From the NCBI GenBank assembly GCA_017938245.1, contig JAGBBX010000015.1, forward strand, positions 1 through 64,000: a DNA stretch of 64,000 bases, read 5' to 3'. Source of the stretch: Bacteroidaceae bacterium. GTDB lineage: Bacteria > Bacteroidota > Bacteroidia > Bacteroidales > Bacteroidaceae. The notes under the pieces are model-generated. The model was not told where the DNA came from. It made no database searches and saw nothing but the letters and a program-made list of their open reading frames with translations. Numbering within the stretch: position 1 is the stretch's first letter; each line of letters begins with the position of its first letter. A program made the position numbers and the translations under genes. Below, in pieces: positions 26,205 to 35,342 of this stretch.

Positions 26205-26248
26205 AACCACCTTACTCATAACTCTTCGCTATGGGTTTGGTGGTTCAA
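26205..26248 (+). terminator. possible terminator after AbiEii
   Basis: AACCACC (26205-26211) pairs with GGTGGTT (26239-26245), extended by an inner CTCAT/ATGGG-type pairing. No proper T-run follows, so this is tentative. It lies 54 bases after the stop. Confidence 0.4.
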
Positions 26249-26884
26249 TAGTTTAGCGTTTTCATTCAAAGGGACTAAGCCTCAATGCCTACTTACACTA
26301 CTCTATTCTTCCAATAAAATATAGACGCTCTTCGCCCTCTCTATATCTTACCAGGTATATAATTGTTTTTATTGTTTGTTAGTTGCTATGTCCCCTCTCT
26401 AAAGGCCGGACTATAGTTCTTTCTATTTATAAGGTTTTAGAGAGATTTGAGACGGTAGAAATTTATAAAAAATATGGTATAAATTTTGCGGCTTATATGT
26501 AGCCAATTTATTAAAAATTGATTATTTTTGTACATAGGCGTTCTTTTAAATAATCACAATTTATCTGTAATACAAACAATTACATGAGAATAACAAATAT
26601 GCCCGTATTATTTCCACATCAATTAAGTTAGTATGACCGACACTATGGGCGTCGCTTCCCGCACACGTCGAGATAATGGGCTTCCTCGGCATCGCGACTC
26701 TCTTTATTCGTTGTCTTTTCCCTACCCTATCACCGTTAAAACACACAAGTAGCTATATTTTTAAAGCAAAATAATTATTGTATATCTACAAATTTTGCTA
26801 TATTTGAGGTACCCTCGAATATATTCTGCACTCGCTGCAAAAAAATATTCAAGCAAGCTTGATATTATTTAGCTCGTTTGTCAC
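26249..26884. other. gene-free stretch holding the eroded repeat copy C
   Basis: No open frame here looks like a gene. 26249-26630 is AT-rich with nothing recognisable apart from a loose TCTCTAAA / TTTTAGAGAGA inverted pair (about 26396-26450). 26631-26753 is repeat copy C. 26754-26884 is AT-rich leader to the HipB promoter. Confidence 0.6.
26631..26753 (+). repeat. copy C: eroded remnant of the GGGtGRT 3' end and downstream sequence
   Basis: GTATGACCGACACTATGGGC (26631-26650) matches the gene at 23652-23671. CTTCCCGCACACGTCGAGAT and GGGCTTCCTCGGCATCG match 23709-23750 with a few changes. CGACTCTCTTTATT and CCCTACCCTATCACCGTTAA AACACACAAG match 24126-24180. Internal deletions removed the rest. 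It contains bases that copy B lacks, so it does not derive from copy B alone. Confidence 0.8.
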
Positions 26885-26919
26885 TATATTTGCAAATGAC
26901 AATATATTATCATTTGCAA
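26885..26919 (+). promoter_or_regulatory. HipB promoter with palindromic operator
   Basis: TATATTTG (26885-26892) is a -7 element. Overlapping it, TTGCAAATGA (26890-26899) and TCATTTGCAA (26910-26919) form a perfect 10-base inverted repeat with a 10-base spacer, so the half-sites are 20 bases apart, two helical turns. It lies 17 bases before the HipB-like start. This is the expected place and shape for an autoregulatory HTH-dimer operator. Confidence 0.75.
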
Positions 26920-26935
26920 CAAGCAGCACCCGTAT

Positions 26936-27265
26936 ATGAATAATATTTTATCTGTTTTAGACAATTACACATTTGACAATGCCGATGATATTGCCAAGAA
27001 GTTGGCTGCCGATTTTCGTGCGCGGCGTATCGAGAAGAATATGACGCGCGAACAGGTGGCTGAGAAATCAGGTGTGGCGGTAAGCAACATCATACGCTTT
27101 GAGCAAAAAGGGCTTATTTCGCTCAAGAACCTTATAGGCATTGCTATGGCTATGGAATATACGGCCGAGGTGAAGAATATTTTCGACCAGCCTAAATTCT
27201 CTACAATGGAAGAGCTCTCGCAGATACGCAAGAATTCCGGTAAAAAGAAAGCGCATAGGTTATGA
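26936..27265 (+). CDS. HipB-like XRE-family antitoxin/repressor
   Basis: 109 residues with a lambda-repressor-like helix-turn-helix at about 25-75 (FRARRIEKNMTREQVAEKSG, VAVSNIIRFEQKGLISLKNL), followed by IGIAMAMEYTAEVKNIFDQP and a basic tail (NSGKKKAHRL). HipB proteins bind promoter palindromes and neutralise the HipA kinase. A perfect palindrome lies just upstream (26890-26919). Its stop overlaps the start of the HipA-N gene by 4 bases. It looks intact. Confidence 0.82.
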   Translation: MNNILSVLDNYTFDNADDIAKKLAADFRARRIEKNMTREQVAEKSGVAVSNIIRFEQKGLISLKNLIGIAMAMEYTAEVKNIFDQPKFSTMEELSQIRKNSGKKKAHRL

Positions 27266-27573
27266 AAAGGATAGATAAACTCACTGTAAAATATAACGGA
27301 ACAGAGGTTGGTATTTTGTCGCTAACCCCGGACAACAAATTGTGTGCATTTGAATATGACAAGGTTTGGCTTGCCGAGGGATTCAGCATATCCCCGCTGG
27401 AACTGCCATTAAAGCCGGGGTTGTTCATTGCAAATGCCGAACCGTTTTATGGCAACTTTGGCATATTTGAAGACAGCCTGCCCGACGGCTATGGACGTTA
27501 TCTCTTGCATAAGGCCTTTGCTCTTGATATTGGCAAGATATACAAGAAAATTAAGGTGTCGCATTTGATATAG
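27262..27573 (+). CDS. HipA N-subdomain-only protein (truncated HipA or HipS-like)
   Basis: 103 residues covering only the first subdomain of HipA: LTVKYNGTEVGILSLTPDNK, GFSISPLELPLKPGLF, FGIFEDSLPDGYGRYLLHKA. Full-length HipA kinases are about 400-440 residues; the kinase core (ATP-binding loop, catalytic Asp) is absent here and I find no downstream remainder. The last residues (GKIYKKIKVSHLI) do not look like HipA, so the frame was cut near 27540. It may be a simple truncation by an inserted gene. Alternatively it could act like HipS of HipBST systems, a protein of about this size that matches HipA's N-subdomain and serves as antitoxin. There is no HipT kinase beside it. Confidence 0.7.
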   Translation: MKRIDKLTVKYNGTEVGILSLTPDNKLCAFEYDKVWLAEGFSISPLELPLKPGLFIANAEPFYGNFGIFEDSLPDGYGRYLLHKAFALDIGKIYKKIKVSHLI

Positions 27574-27584
27574 TAAATGGATTA

Positions 27585-28904
27585 TTGAGATATAAATGGT
27601 ATTATAGCAGTTTTATTGTGAATAGAAGAAAAATTACAGATGTTACACGAAAAGAGATATTTACTCTTTTTAGCGAAGGATATATAGAACACACCTTCTC
27701 ATTACTTGGTAGCACTGAAGAAAGAATGATATATGCTTACAATGGAGATATTTCTGAGATACTTTTTTTGAGCGAGCTGTATCAATTAGAGAAAATGCCA
27801 AGTTTAAATCATAGATTTAATAATGCGCTTGATGATATATATCAACACACCGTAAAAAATGATGATTGGGAACTTGGATGGGTATTTTATGATTCACGTT
27901 TCAACTTGAAAGAGTGTGAGGATGAAGAACTGCTAAAATTTATATGTAGAATTTTTCATCCGACTGTCCGTAATGAAAATGCCTGTTGGAAAGGTTTCCT
28001 TGATAGAATTCAAAATTTATTAAAACCGGATGGTTATGAATTGTATACCGCAGAGCTCATATCGGGTAGGGCTGTTTACAAATGGAGAGAACTAACTGAA
28101 TATGAAATAAGGAGTAATAGATTTGTTCCTTTTTCAGAAAGGTTTAAAGGTTGTTCTATACAAATACCGAGTATTAGCCGTAATAAGCGCAAAGCATTAG
28201 TAGAGCTAATGCATCATATTGAAGAGAATCTTCCTATAGTAGATGATACTGGGTATCAAGATTATAAGTATTCTTGTCAGATTGTAATGGATGAAATAAA
28301 AGAATTTTATAAACCCAAAGCATATAATGACAAAAACGAATATATTGAGGAAAATGATTTTGATAGATTTGTAATACATACTTCGCCTAAAAGCGTATTT
28401 GATGTAATCGAACTATATTCGCTTTTTAATAATGGTAATTTCTCCTATGAGGTTAATAAAATTTTATCTGACATTGGTTATAAACTAGTGGATGGTAAGA
28501 TGATGATTGTACGGACTAATATTGATGCTGAAATACCGCAAGAGCAAACCTTAAAAGATCTAATATTAGAAGCAGAACATCATTACAGGAGCAAGGATAT
28601 AAATAGTAAACAAAGAGCATTGGAAAAGATTTGGGATGCTTTTGAACGAGTCAAAACATATTATTATACATATAATAAAAGAGATTCGATAGAAAAGATT
28701 ATACAAAAAATTTCTAATGAGGATACAGACCTAAAGAATAGATTAGATGCAGAATTCAAAGAACTTACCGAAATTGGAAATAATTATCAAATAAGACATT
28801 TTGAAACAAACAAAAAACCTATTACAGATATAAGAATAAAGGAATATTGGTACACAAGGTGTCTTGCTATTATCAATTTGGTAATTAGATTTGTAGAGAA
28901 ATAA
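27585..28904 (+). CDS. AbiJ-like abortive-infection protein (tentative)
   Basis: 439 residues from a TTG at 27585; the frame is open further up to about 27556 but has no ATG until codon 48, so the start may have been lost or altered by the junction with the HipA gene. The N-terminal part (ITDVTRKEIFTLFSEG, LYQLEKMPSLNHRFNNALDD IYQHTVKNDDWEL, LLKPDGYELY) resembles AbiJ N-terminal domains found in phage-defence proteins. The C-terminal part (HHYRSKDINSKQRALEKIWD, YQIRHFETNKKPITD, RCLAIINLVIRFVEK) is helical and could be a HEPN-like effector, but I see no clean R-x4-6-H motif. The region is clearly richer in A/T than its neighbours, a sign of transfer. RhuM follows after 3 bases. Confidence 0.5.
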   Translation: MRYKWYYSSFIVNRRKITDVTRKEIFTLFSEGYIEHTFSLLGSTEERMIYAYNGDISEILFLSELYQLEKMPSLNHRFNNALDDIYQHTVKNDDWELGWVFYDSRFNLKECEDEELLKFICRIFHPTVRNENACWKGFLDRIQNLLKPDGYELYTAELISGRAVYKWRELTEYEIRSNRFVPFSERFKGCSIQIPSISRNKRKALVELMHHIEENLPIVDDTGYQDYKYSCQIVMDEIKEFYKPKAYNDKNEYIEENDFDRFVIHTSPKSVFDVIELYSLFNNGNFSYEVNKILSDIGYKLVDGKMMIVRTNIDAEIPQEQTLKDLILEAEHHYRSKDINSKQRALEKIWDAFERVKTYYYTYNKRDSIEKIIQKISNEDTDLKNRLDAEFKELTEIGNNYQIRHFETNKKPITDIRIKEYWYTRCLAIINLVIRFVEK

Positions 28905-28907
28905 TAT

Positions 28908-29909
28908 ATGAACGAAAATAATAGCATAGTTATCTACCAAAGCGAGGATGGTAAAGTGCACCTCGATGTAGTGTATAATGAGGAGACAATGTGGCTCACT
29001 CAGCAGCAGATGTCCGATTTATATCAGACATCGCGTACAAATGTTGTGGAACATATCAAGCATATCTATGAGGATGGTGAATTGACAGAGGAAGCAACCT
29101 GTCGGAAATTCCGACAGGTTCGATTAGAGGGTAATCGCAGCGTTGAAAGAGAGATACCGCATTACAACCTCGATATGATTCTTTCGCTTGGCTATCGCGT
29201 CCGTTCAGTTACTGCAACCCGTTTCCGTCAGTGGGCAACGGAGCGATTGAAGGAGTATATCATAAAGGGCTTTACAATGGACGATGAGCGTCTGAAACAG
29301 TTGGGTGGCGGTAACTATTGGAAAGAGTTGCTCGACCGAATAAGGGATATTCGTTCATCGGAAAAGGTGATGTATCGTCAGGTGCTCGACCTTTACGCAA
29401 CCGCAGTCGATTATGACCCTCGCAGCGAAATTTCAATAGAATTCTTCAAGATAGTGCAGAATAAATTGCACTTTGCTGCGCACGGACATACCGCTGCCGA
29501 GGTTATCTATGAACGCGCCGATGCCGAGCAACCTTTTATGGGGCTAACGACATTCAAAGGGGAGCACCCTACCCTTGCCGATGTAAAGATTGCCAAAAAC
29601 TATTTAAGTGAGGATGAACTAAAGATTCTGAATAATCTTGTATCGGGATATTTCGATTTTGCCGAAATTCAGGCAATGAAACGTCGTCCAATGTATATGA
29701 GCGACTATATTCAACAACTCGACAATATCCTCTCTTCTACCGGCGAGCCCTTATTGGTTGGGGCCGGAAAAGTGAGCCACGCTACCGCAATTTCAAAAGC
29801 CGAGAGCGAATATCGAAAATATGAGTTACGCACCCTCTCACCGGTGGAACAGGCTTATTTGGATACCATTAAGCAATTAAACAAAGAGGCAAAAAACAAA
29901 AGTAAATAA
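28908..29909 (+). CDS. RhuM-family protein
   Basis: 333 residues that match the virulence RhuM family: MWLTQQQMSDLYQTSRTNVV EHIKHIYEDGEL near the N-terminus (a DNA-binding-like region at about 25-60), YNLDMILSLGYRVRSVTATR FRQWATERLKEYI in the centre, and AEVIYERADAEQPFMGLTTF then MKRRPMYMSDYI later. RhuM was named from a Salmonella pathogenicity island but has no known biochemical activity; copies often lie in mobile or restriction/defence loci. It begins 3 bases after the AbiJ-like stop, so it is translated from the same mRNA. GC content is higher than that of the AbiJ-like gene, so the two have different histories. Confidence 0.85.
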   Translation: MNENNSIVIYQSEDGKVHLDVVYNEETMWLTQQQMSDLYQTSRTNVVEHIKHIYEDGELTEEATCRKFRQVRLEGNRSVEREIPHYNLDMILSLGYRVRSVTATRFRQWATERLKEYIIKGFTMDDERLKQLGGGNYWKELLDRIRDIRSSEKVMYRQVLDLYATAVDYDPRSEISIEFFKIVQNKLHFAAHGHTAAEVIYERADAEQPFMGLTTFKGEHPTLADVKIAKNYLSEDELKILNNLVSGYFDFAEIQAMKRRPMYMSDYIQQLDNILSSTGEPLLVGAGKVSHATAISKAESEYRKYELRTLSPVEQAYLDTIKQLNKEAKNKSK

Positions 29910-29970
29910 AGTAAATAAATTCCATACCGGTTAGAAAGTAAAACACCCCTGAACCACCTGTATAATAAGC

Positions 29971-30016
29971 GAACAGCCCCCCAAAAGTTTTGCGTCTAAA
30001 TTTTGGGGGGCTGTTC
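29971..30016. terminator. bidirectional terminator between rhuM and the cysteine desulfidase gene
   Basis: GAACAGCCCCCCAAAA (29971-29986) pairs perfectly over 16 bases with TTTTGGGGGGCTGTTC (30001-30016). It separates convergent genes and has an A-run on one side and a T-run on the other, so it can serve both. Confidence 0.85.
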
Positions 30017-30063
30017 AATATTATGTTCTATGGTATTTTGGTTTTGTAAAGAGATATATTTGT

Positions 30064-31356
30064 TTATCTCTTTTTGCTTGTCATAATAGAGAGAATCATA
30101 CTATCGGTCTGCTGCATTCCCTGCGAGCCGATAGAGGTTAGGTTGCGGATTGACCTATCTACATCGTCGTCGACAATTCCTTCGAGGGAGGTAACGCAGC
30201 GATGCTCTTTTGCCATCACTGCCGAGAACATTGCTGTAGAGACAGCGCTTGCAAGCTTAAGCGCGCAACTGGGCTTTGCACCGTCACAGATTACTCCCGT
30301 CAGATTGGCAACCATATTCTTTACTGCCATCGCAGCCTCGGCATAGCCACAGCCCATAAGGTAGGTTATTCCGCAGCTGGAGCCTGTCGATGCTACTACG
30401 CATCCGCATAGAGCCGAAAGACGACCAAGACTCTGCTTAATGTAAATAACTGTAAGGTGGCTTAGAATGAGCGCACGAATTAGCTGCTCTTCGCTTGCCT
30501 TTATCTCCTCGGCATAGACTACCACAGGAAGCGTAGAGGCAATTCCTTGATTACCGCTACCCGAATTGCTCATAACAGGAATTTTTGCGCCACCCATACG
30601 AGCATCGCACGCCGCCGAGGTATAAGAGACCATTCGGGTGAATGTTGTATCGCCAAATATTTCCTGCTGCGAGGCTGCGCTTATAGTGCGTCCTAAACAG
30701 TGTCCCCACTCCCCTTTCAAAGACTCCTCGGCAACGGCTTTATTTAGGTCGCGCGCCTTAAGAATGAAACGGAGTTCGTCGATGGGCGAGGTGGTTGCAA
30801 ATTCCCATACCTTTTCAAAAGTAAGTTCGACGCTGTTGCCCAAGGCAGCCACAGTTCCCACAGGAGTGCGTCCGTCGTGTAATACAACGCCATTATGCTC
30901 TACGTATACGAAATTTGTATGTGAACCCGAGATTATGACTGTGGCGCTATCATCGCCTGCCGCAACTGCAACCTCGATATACAGCATATCGCAAGCACCC
31001 TCTTTCAGGGCAATCTTTATGCAACCGTCATCTATCATACGGCGACCCTGTTCTACAGCCTCGGGAGTGGTGTCTTTCAGTACCTCGAGGCTATACTCGC
31101 TGCGTCCCACGATGGCACCAAGAGCAACAGCAATGGGCAGTCCAATCATTCCTGTGCCAGGTATACCTACTCCCATAGCATTTTTAAGGATGTTAGGACT
31201 GAGGCGCACCTCGATACTCTGCGGCAGACAGCCTAGCGTCTCTACTGCCTTAGCTGTACACAACGACACTGCTACGGGCTCGGTACAACCTGTTGCAGGA
31301 ACCACTTCGCGGTTTATGAGTGCTATAATCTCTTTTCTTGTTTCTACAGAAAGCAT
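30064..31356 (-). CDS. L-cysteine desulfidase / serine dehydratase alpha-like enzyme (UPF0597)
   Basis: 430 residues, the length of the UPF0597 (YhaM/CyuA) family. The N-terminal CTEPVAVSLCTAKAV and the C-terminal LCGCVVASTGSSCGITYLMG and DGAKPSCALKLASA carry the Cys that hold a [4Fe-4S] cluster in this group. Studied members degrade L-cysteine to pyruvate, ammonia and sulfide in anaerobes; related proteins are annotated as serine dehydratase alpha subunits, so the exact substrate is uncertain. A lipoprotein gene lies 71 bases upstream on the same strand. Complete and ordinary. Confidence 0.82.
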   Translation of the reverse strand: MLSVETRKEIIALINREVVPATGCTEPVAVSLCTAKAVETLGCLPQSIEVRLSPNILKNAMGVGIPGTGMIGLPIAVALGAIVGRSEYSLEVLKDTTPEAVEQGRRMIDDGCIKIALKEGACDMLYIEVAVAAGDDSATVIISGSHTNFVYVEHNGVVLHDGRTPVGTVAALGNSVELTFEKVWEFATTSPIDELRFILKARDLNKAVAEESLKGEWGHCLGRTISAASQQEIFGDTTFTRMVSYTSAACDARMGGAKIPVMSNSGSGNQGIASTLPVVVYAEEIKASEEQLIRALILSHLTVIYIKQSLGRLSALCGCVVASTGSSCGITYLMGCGYAEAAMAVKNMVANLTGVICDGAKPSCALKLASAVSTAMFSAVMAKEHRCVTSLEGIVDDDVDRSIRNLTSIGSQGMQQTDSMILSIMTSKKR

Positions 31357-31427
31357 AATTTTGTCGGTTATGATTTTCGGTTCAAAGGTAACGGTTTTTG
31401 GCGATTTTAACGACTATATACCAAATT

Positions 31428-32114
31428 TTATTTGCTCTGACAGATTGGAATTTCGTGTGTCTCGAAATATCCGTTATATAGTCGCAGAGTGTCGTAGCGT
31501 TGCACACCTGTTGTGTTTTCGTCATACGACAATGACACGTACGCCACATTTGGCTGCAAACGCGCCCACTCACCCGATGTCAAGGTTGCTGTGTAAGTTG
31601 TTGGATGAATTATAAAGGCTGCCGTGTCTCCAGCCTCGGCTGTAAGGCTGAACTCTTTGGGATTTACGGCGAAGCGGTCGAAACGTCCGAAAAGCGGAAC
31701 AAGACTCTTAACAGTTGCCACTCCAAGAGAGTCAATGGCATCGACATACAGCGAGGCAAAAGTGCTTCCTTCATCGGTTATGTTGCAAGCGATATATCCC
31801 TCTCCCACACGAAGGGAGTTACAGGTTCTTTGCCATCCCACACGTGGAATCTCGATGATATATCCCACACCCTTGCACTGCCCCACCGATACAAAGCGCA
31901 GATTCTCGCCATATAGTCCTAATGTATCGTCGGCAAAAACAGTGGTGTCGAATATATCGATTTTTATTGACGATTTTCCGGGGACCACCTTGAATGTTTG
32001 TGTTCCCACAGGGTCGACGGGCAATTGGGGTACAGAACTGTTGCCGCTATCCGACGAACAGGCGCAGACAAGCGGCAACAGTGTTATTAATAGTCTTTTA
32101 AATAGTTTATACAT
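31428..32114 (-). CDS. lipoprotein of unknown function
   Basis: 228 residues. A lipoprotein signal peptide ([20 protein letters not shown]) with Cys at 17/19 is followed by Ser/Asp-rich linker sequence. The rest is predicted beta ([58 protein letters not shown]), perhaps two immunoglobulin-like sandwiches. I do not recognise a named family. Its stop is adjacent to the 5' side of nothing essential; hppA ends 2 bases before its start codon region on the same strand, so it may be read from the hppA transcript. Confidence 0.6.
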   Translation of the reverse strand: MYKLFKRLLITLLPLVCACSSDSGNSSVPQLPVDPVGTQTFKVVPGKSSIKIDIFDTTVFADDTLGLYGENLRFVSVGQCKGVGYIIEIPRVGWQRTCNSLRVGEGYIACNITDEGSTFASLYVDAIDSLGVATVKSLVPLFGRFDRFAVNPKEFSLTAEAGDTAAFIIHPTTYTATLTSGEWARLQPNVAYVSLSYDENTTGVQRYDTLRLYNGYFETHEIPICQSK

Positions 32115-32116
32115 TA

Positions 32117-34315
32117 TCAGATAAGAGTAAATGCGAGTGTAAGACCTGCCATAACAATGGCAACCATACTCATAAGCTTAATAAGGATATTGAGGCTGGG
32201 ACCCGAGGTATCTTTGCAGGGGTCGCCAACTGTATCGCCAACTACGGTAGCCTTGTGAGTATCGCTACCCTTGCCACCATAGTTACCCTCCTCGATATAT
32301 TTCTTGGCATTATCCCAAGCTCCTCCTGCATTTGCAAGGAACACTGCGAGCAAGAATCCTGCCGAGAGACTGCCGACAAGCAGACCGATGACACCGGGAA
32401 CACCAAGAACAACACCGGTGATGATGGGTGCAGCGATGGCAAGCACCGAGGGGACAATCATCTCTTGCTGTGCACCAAGAGTAGAAATCTCGACACAACG
32501 AGAATAGTCGGGCTCGGCTTTACCCTCGAGGATACCCTTAATCTCGGTAAACTGACGACGAACCTCGTTTACCATCTTCTGAGCAGCACGTCCGACGGCA
32601 TTCATTGTCAATCCGCAGAAGAGGAAAGCCATCATAGCACCAATGAAGATACCGCAAATGACCATAGGATTCATTAGCGTTACATTAAAGTGCTGCATAA
32701 AGTCGAAAATATTTGCCTGCATAAGAGGAACACCGTTAATGAGAGCATCGGGGTCGGTACGCTCCATTGCAATGCGAATCTCCTCGATATATGATGCCAA
32801 CAGCGCCAGTGCTGTAAGCGCAGCCGAACCAATGGCAAAACCCTTACCTGTAGCGGCAGTTGTGTTGCCAAGTGAGTCGAGAGCATCGGTGCGACGACGA
32901 ACCTCGGGCTCAAGACCACTCATCTCGGCATTACCACCGGCATTATCGGCAATGGGGCCGTAAGCGTCGGTTGCAAGAGTAATACCAAGTGTCGAGAGCA
33001 TACCTACCGAAGCAATGGCAATACCATAAAGTCCAAGCGATACATTCTCGATAGCAGGGTCGAAGTTTGTTGCACAAAGATAAGAGAGGACAATTCCTAC
33101 AACTACCGACAATACAGGAATAGCTGTCGAGAGCATACCCAGTCCCATTCCCGAGATAATTACTGTTGCAGGGCCTGTCTTACCGGCCTCGGCAACCTTG
33201 CGTGTGGGAGCGTAAGACTGCGAAGTATAATACTCGGTAGAGCGACCGATAATAATACCCACCAAAAGTCCTACAACCACAGCAAATGATAATCCCAACC
33301 AATTCTCTATGCCAAGAGCATACAGAATACCGAATGTAGCAACCACGATAAGCGCCGAAGAGAGATTGGTTCCGCGTGAAAGGGCACCGATAAGACTCTT
33401 GATATCGGCATTCTCCTTTGTCTTAACCGAGAAGATACCAATGATAGAGAGCACGATACCCACTGCAGCAATGAGCATAGGAGCAAAAACAGCCTTTGTC
33501 TGCATTGCACCACCATCGGCGGCAAATGCAGCGGCACCAAGTGCAGCCGACGAAAGAATAGAGCCGCAATAACTCTCATAAAGGTCGGCACCCATACCGG
33601 CAACATCACCAACATTATCACCAACATTATCGGCAATGGTAGCGGGATTACGTGGGTCGTCCTCGGGGATATTATACTCGGTTTTTCCGACAAGGTCGGC
33701 ACCAACATCGGCTGCCTTAGTGTAGATACCGCCACCTACACGTGCAAAGAGAGCCTGTGTCGAAGCACCCATACCAAAAGTAAGCATTGTTGTGGTAATG
33801 ATACAAAGTTTCATACCGGTGTTATTAAGGTCGGCAGGGATACAAGCATCAAGAATGAGATACCACACCGAGATATCGAGCAGGCCAAGACCCACCACGA
33901 TAAGTCCCATAACAGCACCGCTGCGGAAAGCCATACGCAATCCCTGATTCATAGACTTACGGGCTGCATTGGCTGTACGTGCCGATGCGTAGGTAGCTGT
34001 TTTCATTCCCAAAAATCCCGACAGACCACTGAAGAGTCCACCTGTGAGGAAGGCAAAAGGCACCCACTCATTCTGAATGTGGAACACGTATGCCATTACG
34101 GCAAAAATCAACGCCAAAAGAACAAACACGATGGAAACAATCTTATACTGCTGTTTAAGATAGGCCATTGCGCCTTTACGAACAGCCTCGGCAATGTATG
34201 CCATACGCTCGGTTCCTTCACTCTCACGTTTCATTTGCTTGTAGAAGTACCAAGCAAACACCAGTGCCAACAGCGATGCCGCAGGCACAAACCAAAATAG
34301 TACATTATAATCCAT
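32117..34315 (-). CDS. hppA: membrane-bound cation-pumping pyrophosphatase
   Basis: 732 residues from the Met at 34315 ([20 protein letters not shown]); the longer open frame to 34501 adds an unlikely 62 residues. About 16 membrane helices. The pyrophosphate-binding motif [20 protein letters not shown] and [16 protein letters not shown] are intact. The segment [10 protein letters not shown] has Ala and Gly at the positions that mark the K+-dependent class (K+-independent pumps have Lys there). Enzymes of this class from Bacteroides have been shown to pump Na+, or Na+ and H+ together, using PPi hydrolysis. This would help the cell save energy and supply an ion gradient under anaerobiosis. Confidence 0.93.
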   Translation of the reverse strand: MDYNVLFWFVPAASLLALVFAWYFYKQMKRESEGTERMAYIAEAVRKGAMAYLKQQYKIVSIVFVLLALIFAVMAYVFHIQNEWVPFAFLTGGLFSGLSGFLGMKTATYASARTANAARKSMNQGLRMAFRSGAVMGLIVVGLGLLDISVWYLILDACIPADLNNTGMKLCIITTTMLTFGMGASTQALFARVGGGIYTKAADVGADLVGKTEYNIPEDDPRNPATIADNVGDNVGDVAGMGADLYESYCGSILSSAALGAAAFAADGGAMQTKAVFAPMLIAAVGIVLSIIGIFSVKTKENADIKSLIGALSRGTNLSSALIVVATFGILYALGIENWLGLSFAVVVGLLVGIIIGRSTEYYTSQSYAPTRKVAEAGKTGPATVIISGMGLGMLSTAIPVLSVVVGIVLSYLCATNFDPAIENVSLGLYGIAIASVGMLSTLGITLATDAYGPIADNAGGNAEMSGLEPEVRRRTDALDSLGNTTAATGKGFAIGSAALTALALLASYIEEIRIAMERTDPDALINGVPLMQANIFDFMQHFNVTLMNPMVICGIFIGAMMAFLFCGLTMNAVGRAAQKMVNEVRRQFTEIKGILEGKAEPDYSRCVEISTLGAQQEMIVPSVLAIAAPIITGVVLGVPGVIGLLVGSLSAGFLLAVFLANAGGAWDNAKKYIEEGNYGGKGSDTHKATVVGDTVGDPCKDTSGPSLNILIKLMSMVAIVMAGLTLAFTLI

Positions 34316-34543
34316 AAAGAAAAAATAGTTAGTTAAAGTTTTATTTTGTGCAAAAACAGATAAAAACAAGCTATCTGTTTTGCCGATACAGCAAAGATAG
34401 ACATTAGTAATTAATTTACAAAAAAAACAGACAAAGAGTAAGTGTACTGCGAAAAATATACTGCGAAAAAGAGTATTACTCCTTAGGTTTTGCCGAGGCA
34501 AGACGAGTACCGAGGAGCAAAGATAGTGAAATGGAACAAAACC

Positions 34544-34819
34544 TTAATCCTTATCGTCCGTTTTATCGTCGCAGAAGAGTGTATGGAGAAACGATTGTAC
34601 GGTCCTATAAATTCGCTCTACCATTGCTGCCTGCGACACAATATCGAAAATATTTTTTGCCACTTTTGTTGCAATATTTACCGGTTCAACCGAATCGAGC
34701 AGAGAATCCCAATGACGGGCAAACTCTCGGTCGGCATCTTGTAACTGTTCACTTAAATCCCGTCGAGCCTCACACAGTTGTTGCATAGAGGTTATTTCTC
34801 TGTAATCATTTTTCATCAT
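34544..34819 (-). CDS. small soluble partner protein of the holin-family protein
   Basis: 91 residues, acidic at the C-terminus (FCDDKTDDKD), helical throughout (MQQLCEARRDLSEQLQDADR, EPVNIATKVAKNIFDIVSQA). No known domain seen. The start overlaps the end of the holin-family gene by 14 bases, which argues for translational coupling. Pairs of this kind (DUF883/YqjD- or holin-type membrane protein plus small helical protein) are common in Bacteroidota and are often stress-related. Function unknown. Confidence 0.6.
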   Translation of the reverse strand: MMKNDYREITSMQQLCEARRDLSEQLQDADREFARHWDSLLDSVEPVNIATKVAKNIFDIVSQAAMVERIYRTVQSFLHTLFCDDKTDDKD

Positions 34820-35165
34820 TATTCTCTTTTTTGAAAAACATACTACAAAAGGTTCTCAACATAACCTTTGTAAAAAAGGGAGGGCATAAAAGATACAGTA
34901 CTATTGACAGAAGCATAAGCACAGCCGACATTATAAAAAAACTCCACACTACCCCAAATGCAGAAATAAGCAGAAAAGTTATTGCCACAAGAAGGAATAA
35001 TAAAGCAAAGAATATCGGAAAAGTGAGGATAAGATACGTAAGCAACAGAGCCGACATTTTAGACAACTCTTCTACTGCTGCGAGTTTCATACTATCGAAA
35101 CGCAATTCGATACAACGACGCAGACAGTCGGTAAACTCTTTGATATTTTCTTTTATTCCATCCAT
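34806..35165 (-). CDS. phage holin superfamily III-like membrane protein
   Basis: 119 residues with two strong hydrophobic segments (MSALLLTYLILTFPIFFALL FLLVAITFLL and FFIMSAVLMLLSIVLYLLCP) preceded by a charged amphipathic helix (EFTDCLRRCIELRFDSMKLA). This is the layout of the Holin_X / YqjE-like family, which is widespread outside phages as envelope stress proteins. No phage genes are near, so a lytic role is unlikely. It is coupled to the 91-residue gene downstream. Confidence 0.65.
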   Translation of the reverse strand: MDGIKENIKEFTDCLRRCIELRFDSMKLAAVEELSKMSALLLTYLILTFPIFFALLFLLVAITFLLISAFGVVWSFFIMSAVLMLLSIVLYLLCPPFFTKVMLRTFCSMFFKKENNDEK

Positions 35166-35342
35166 ATTGCTATACTATTTTGGTTCGGAAAAGTATTATT
35201 TACCCGTTTTTTACAATTCAATCAAAAAATGGAAACTGTTTTTGGGGGCAGTTCGTTATAAAATAATTATCTTCGTGGCTTGAAGAGACTGCTACTCTAT
35301 ATGTGACAGTTTCCTCTCATCAAACCATAAACAAAAATAAGT

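Noticed and set aside
30638-31615. 325-residue plus-strand frame opposite the cysteine desulfidase gene
   Set aside because: The minus-strand protein has conserved Cys motifs and the right family length; the plus frame has no recognisable features.
34544-35165. Prophage lysis cassette (holin family)
   Set aside because: No endolysin, structural or integrase genes nearby; this membrane-protein family is common in Bacteroidota chromosomes.
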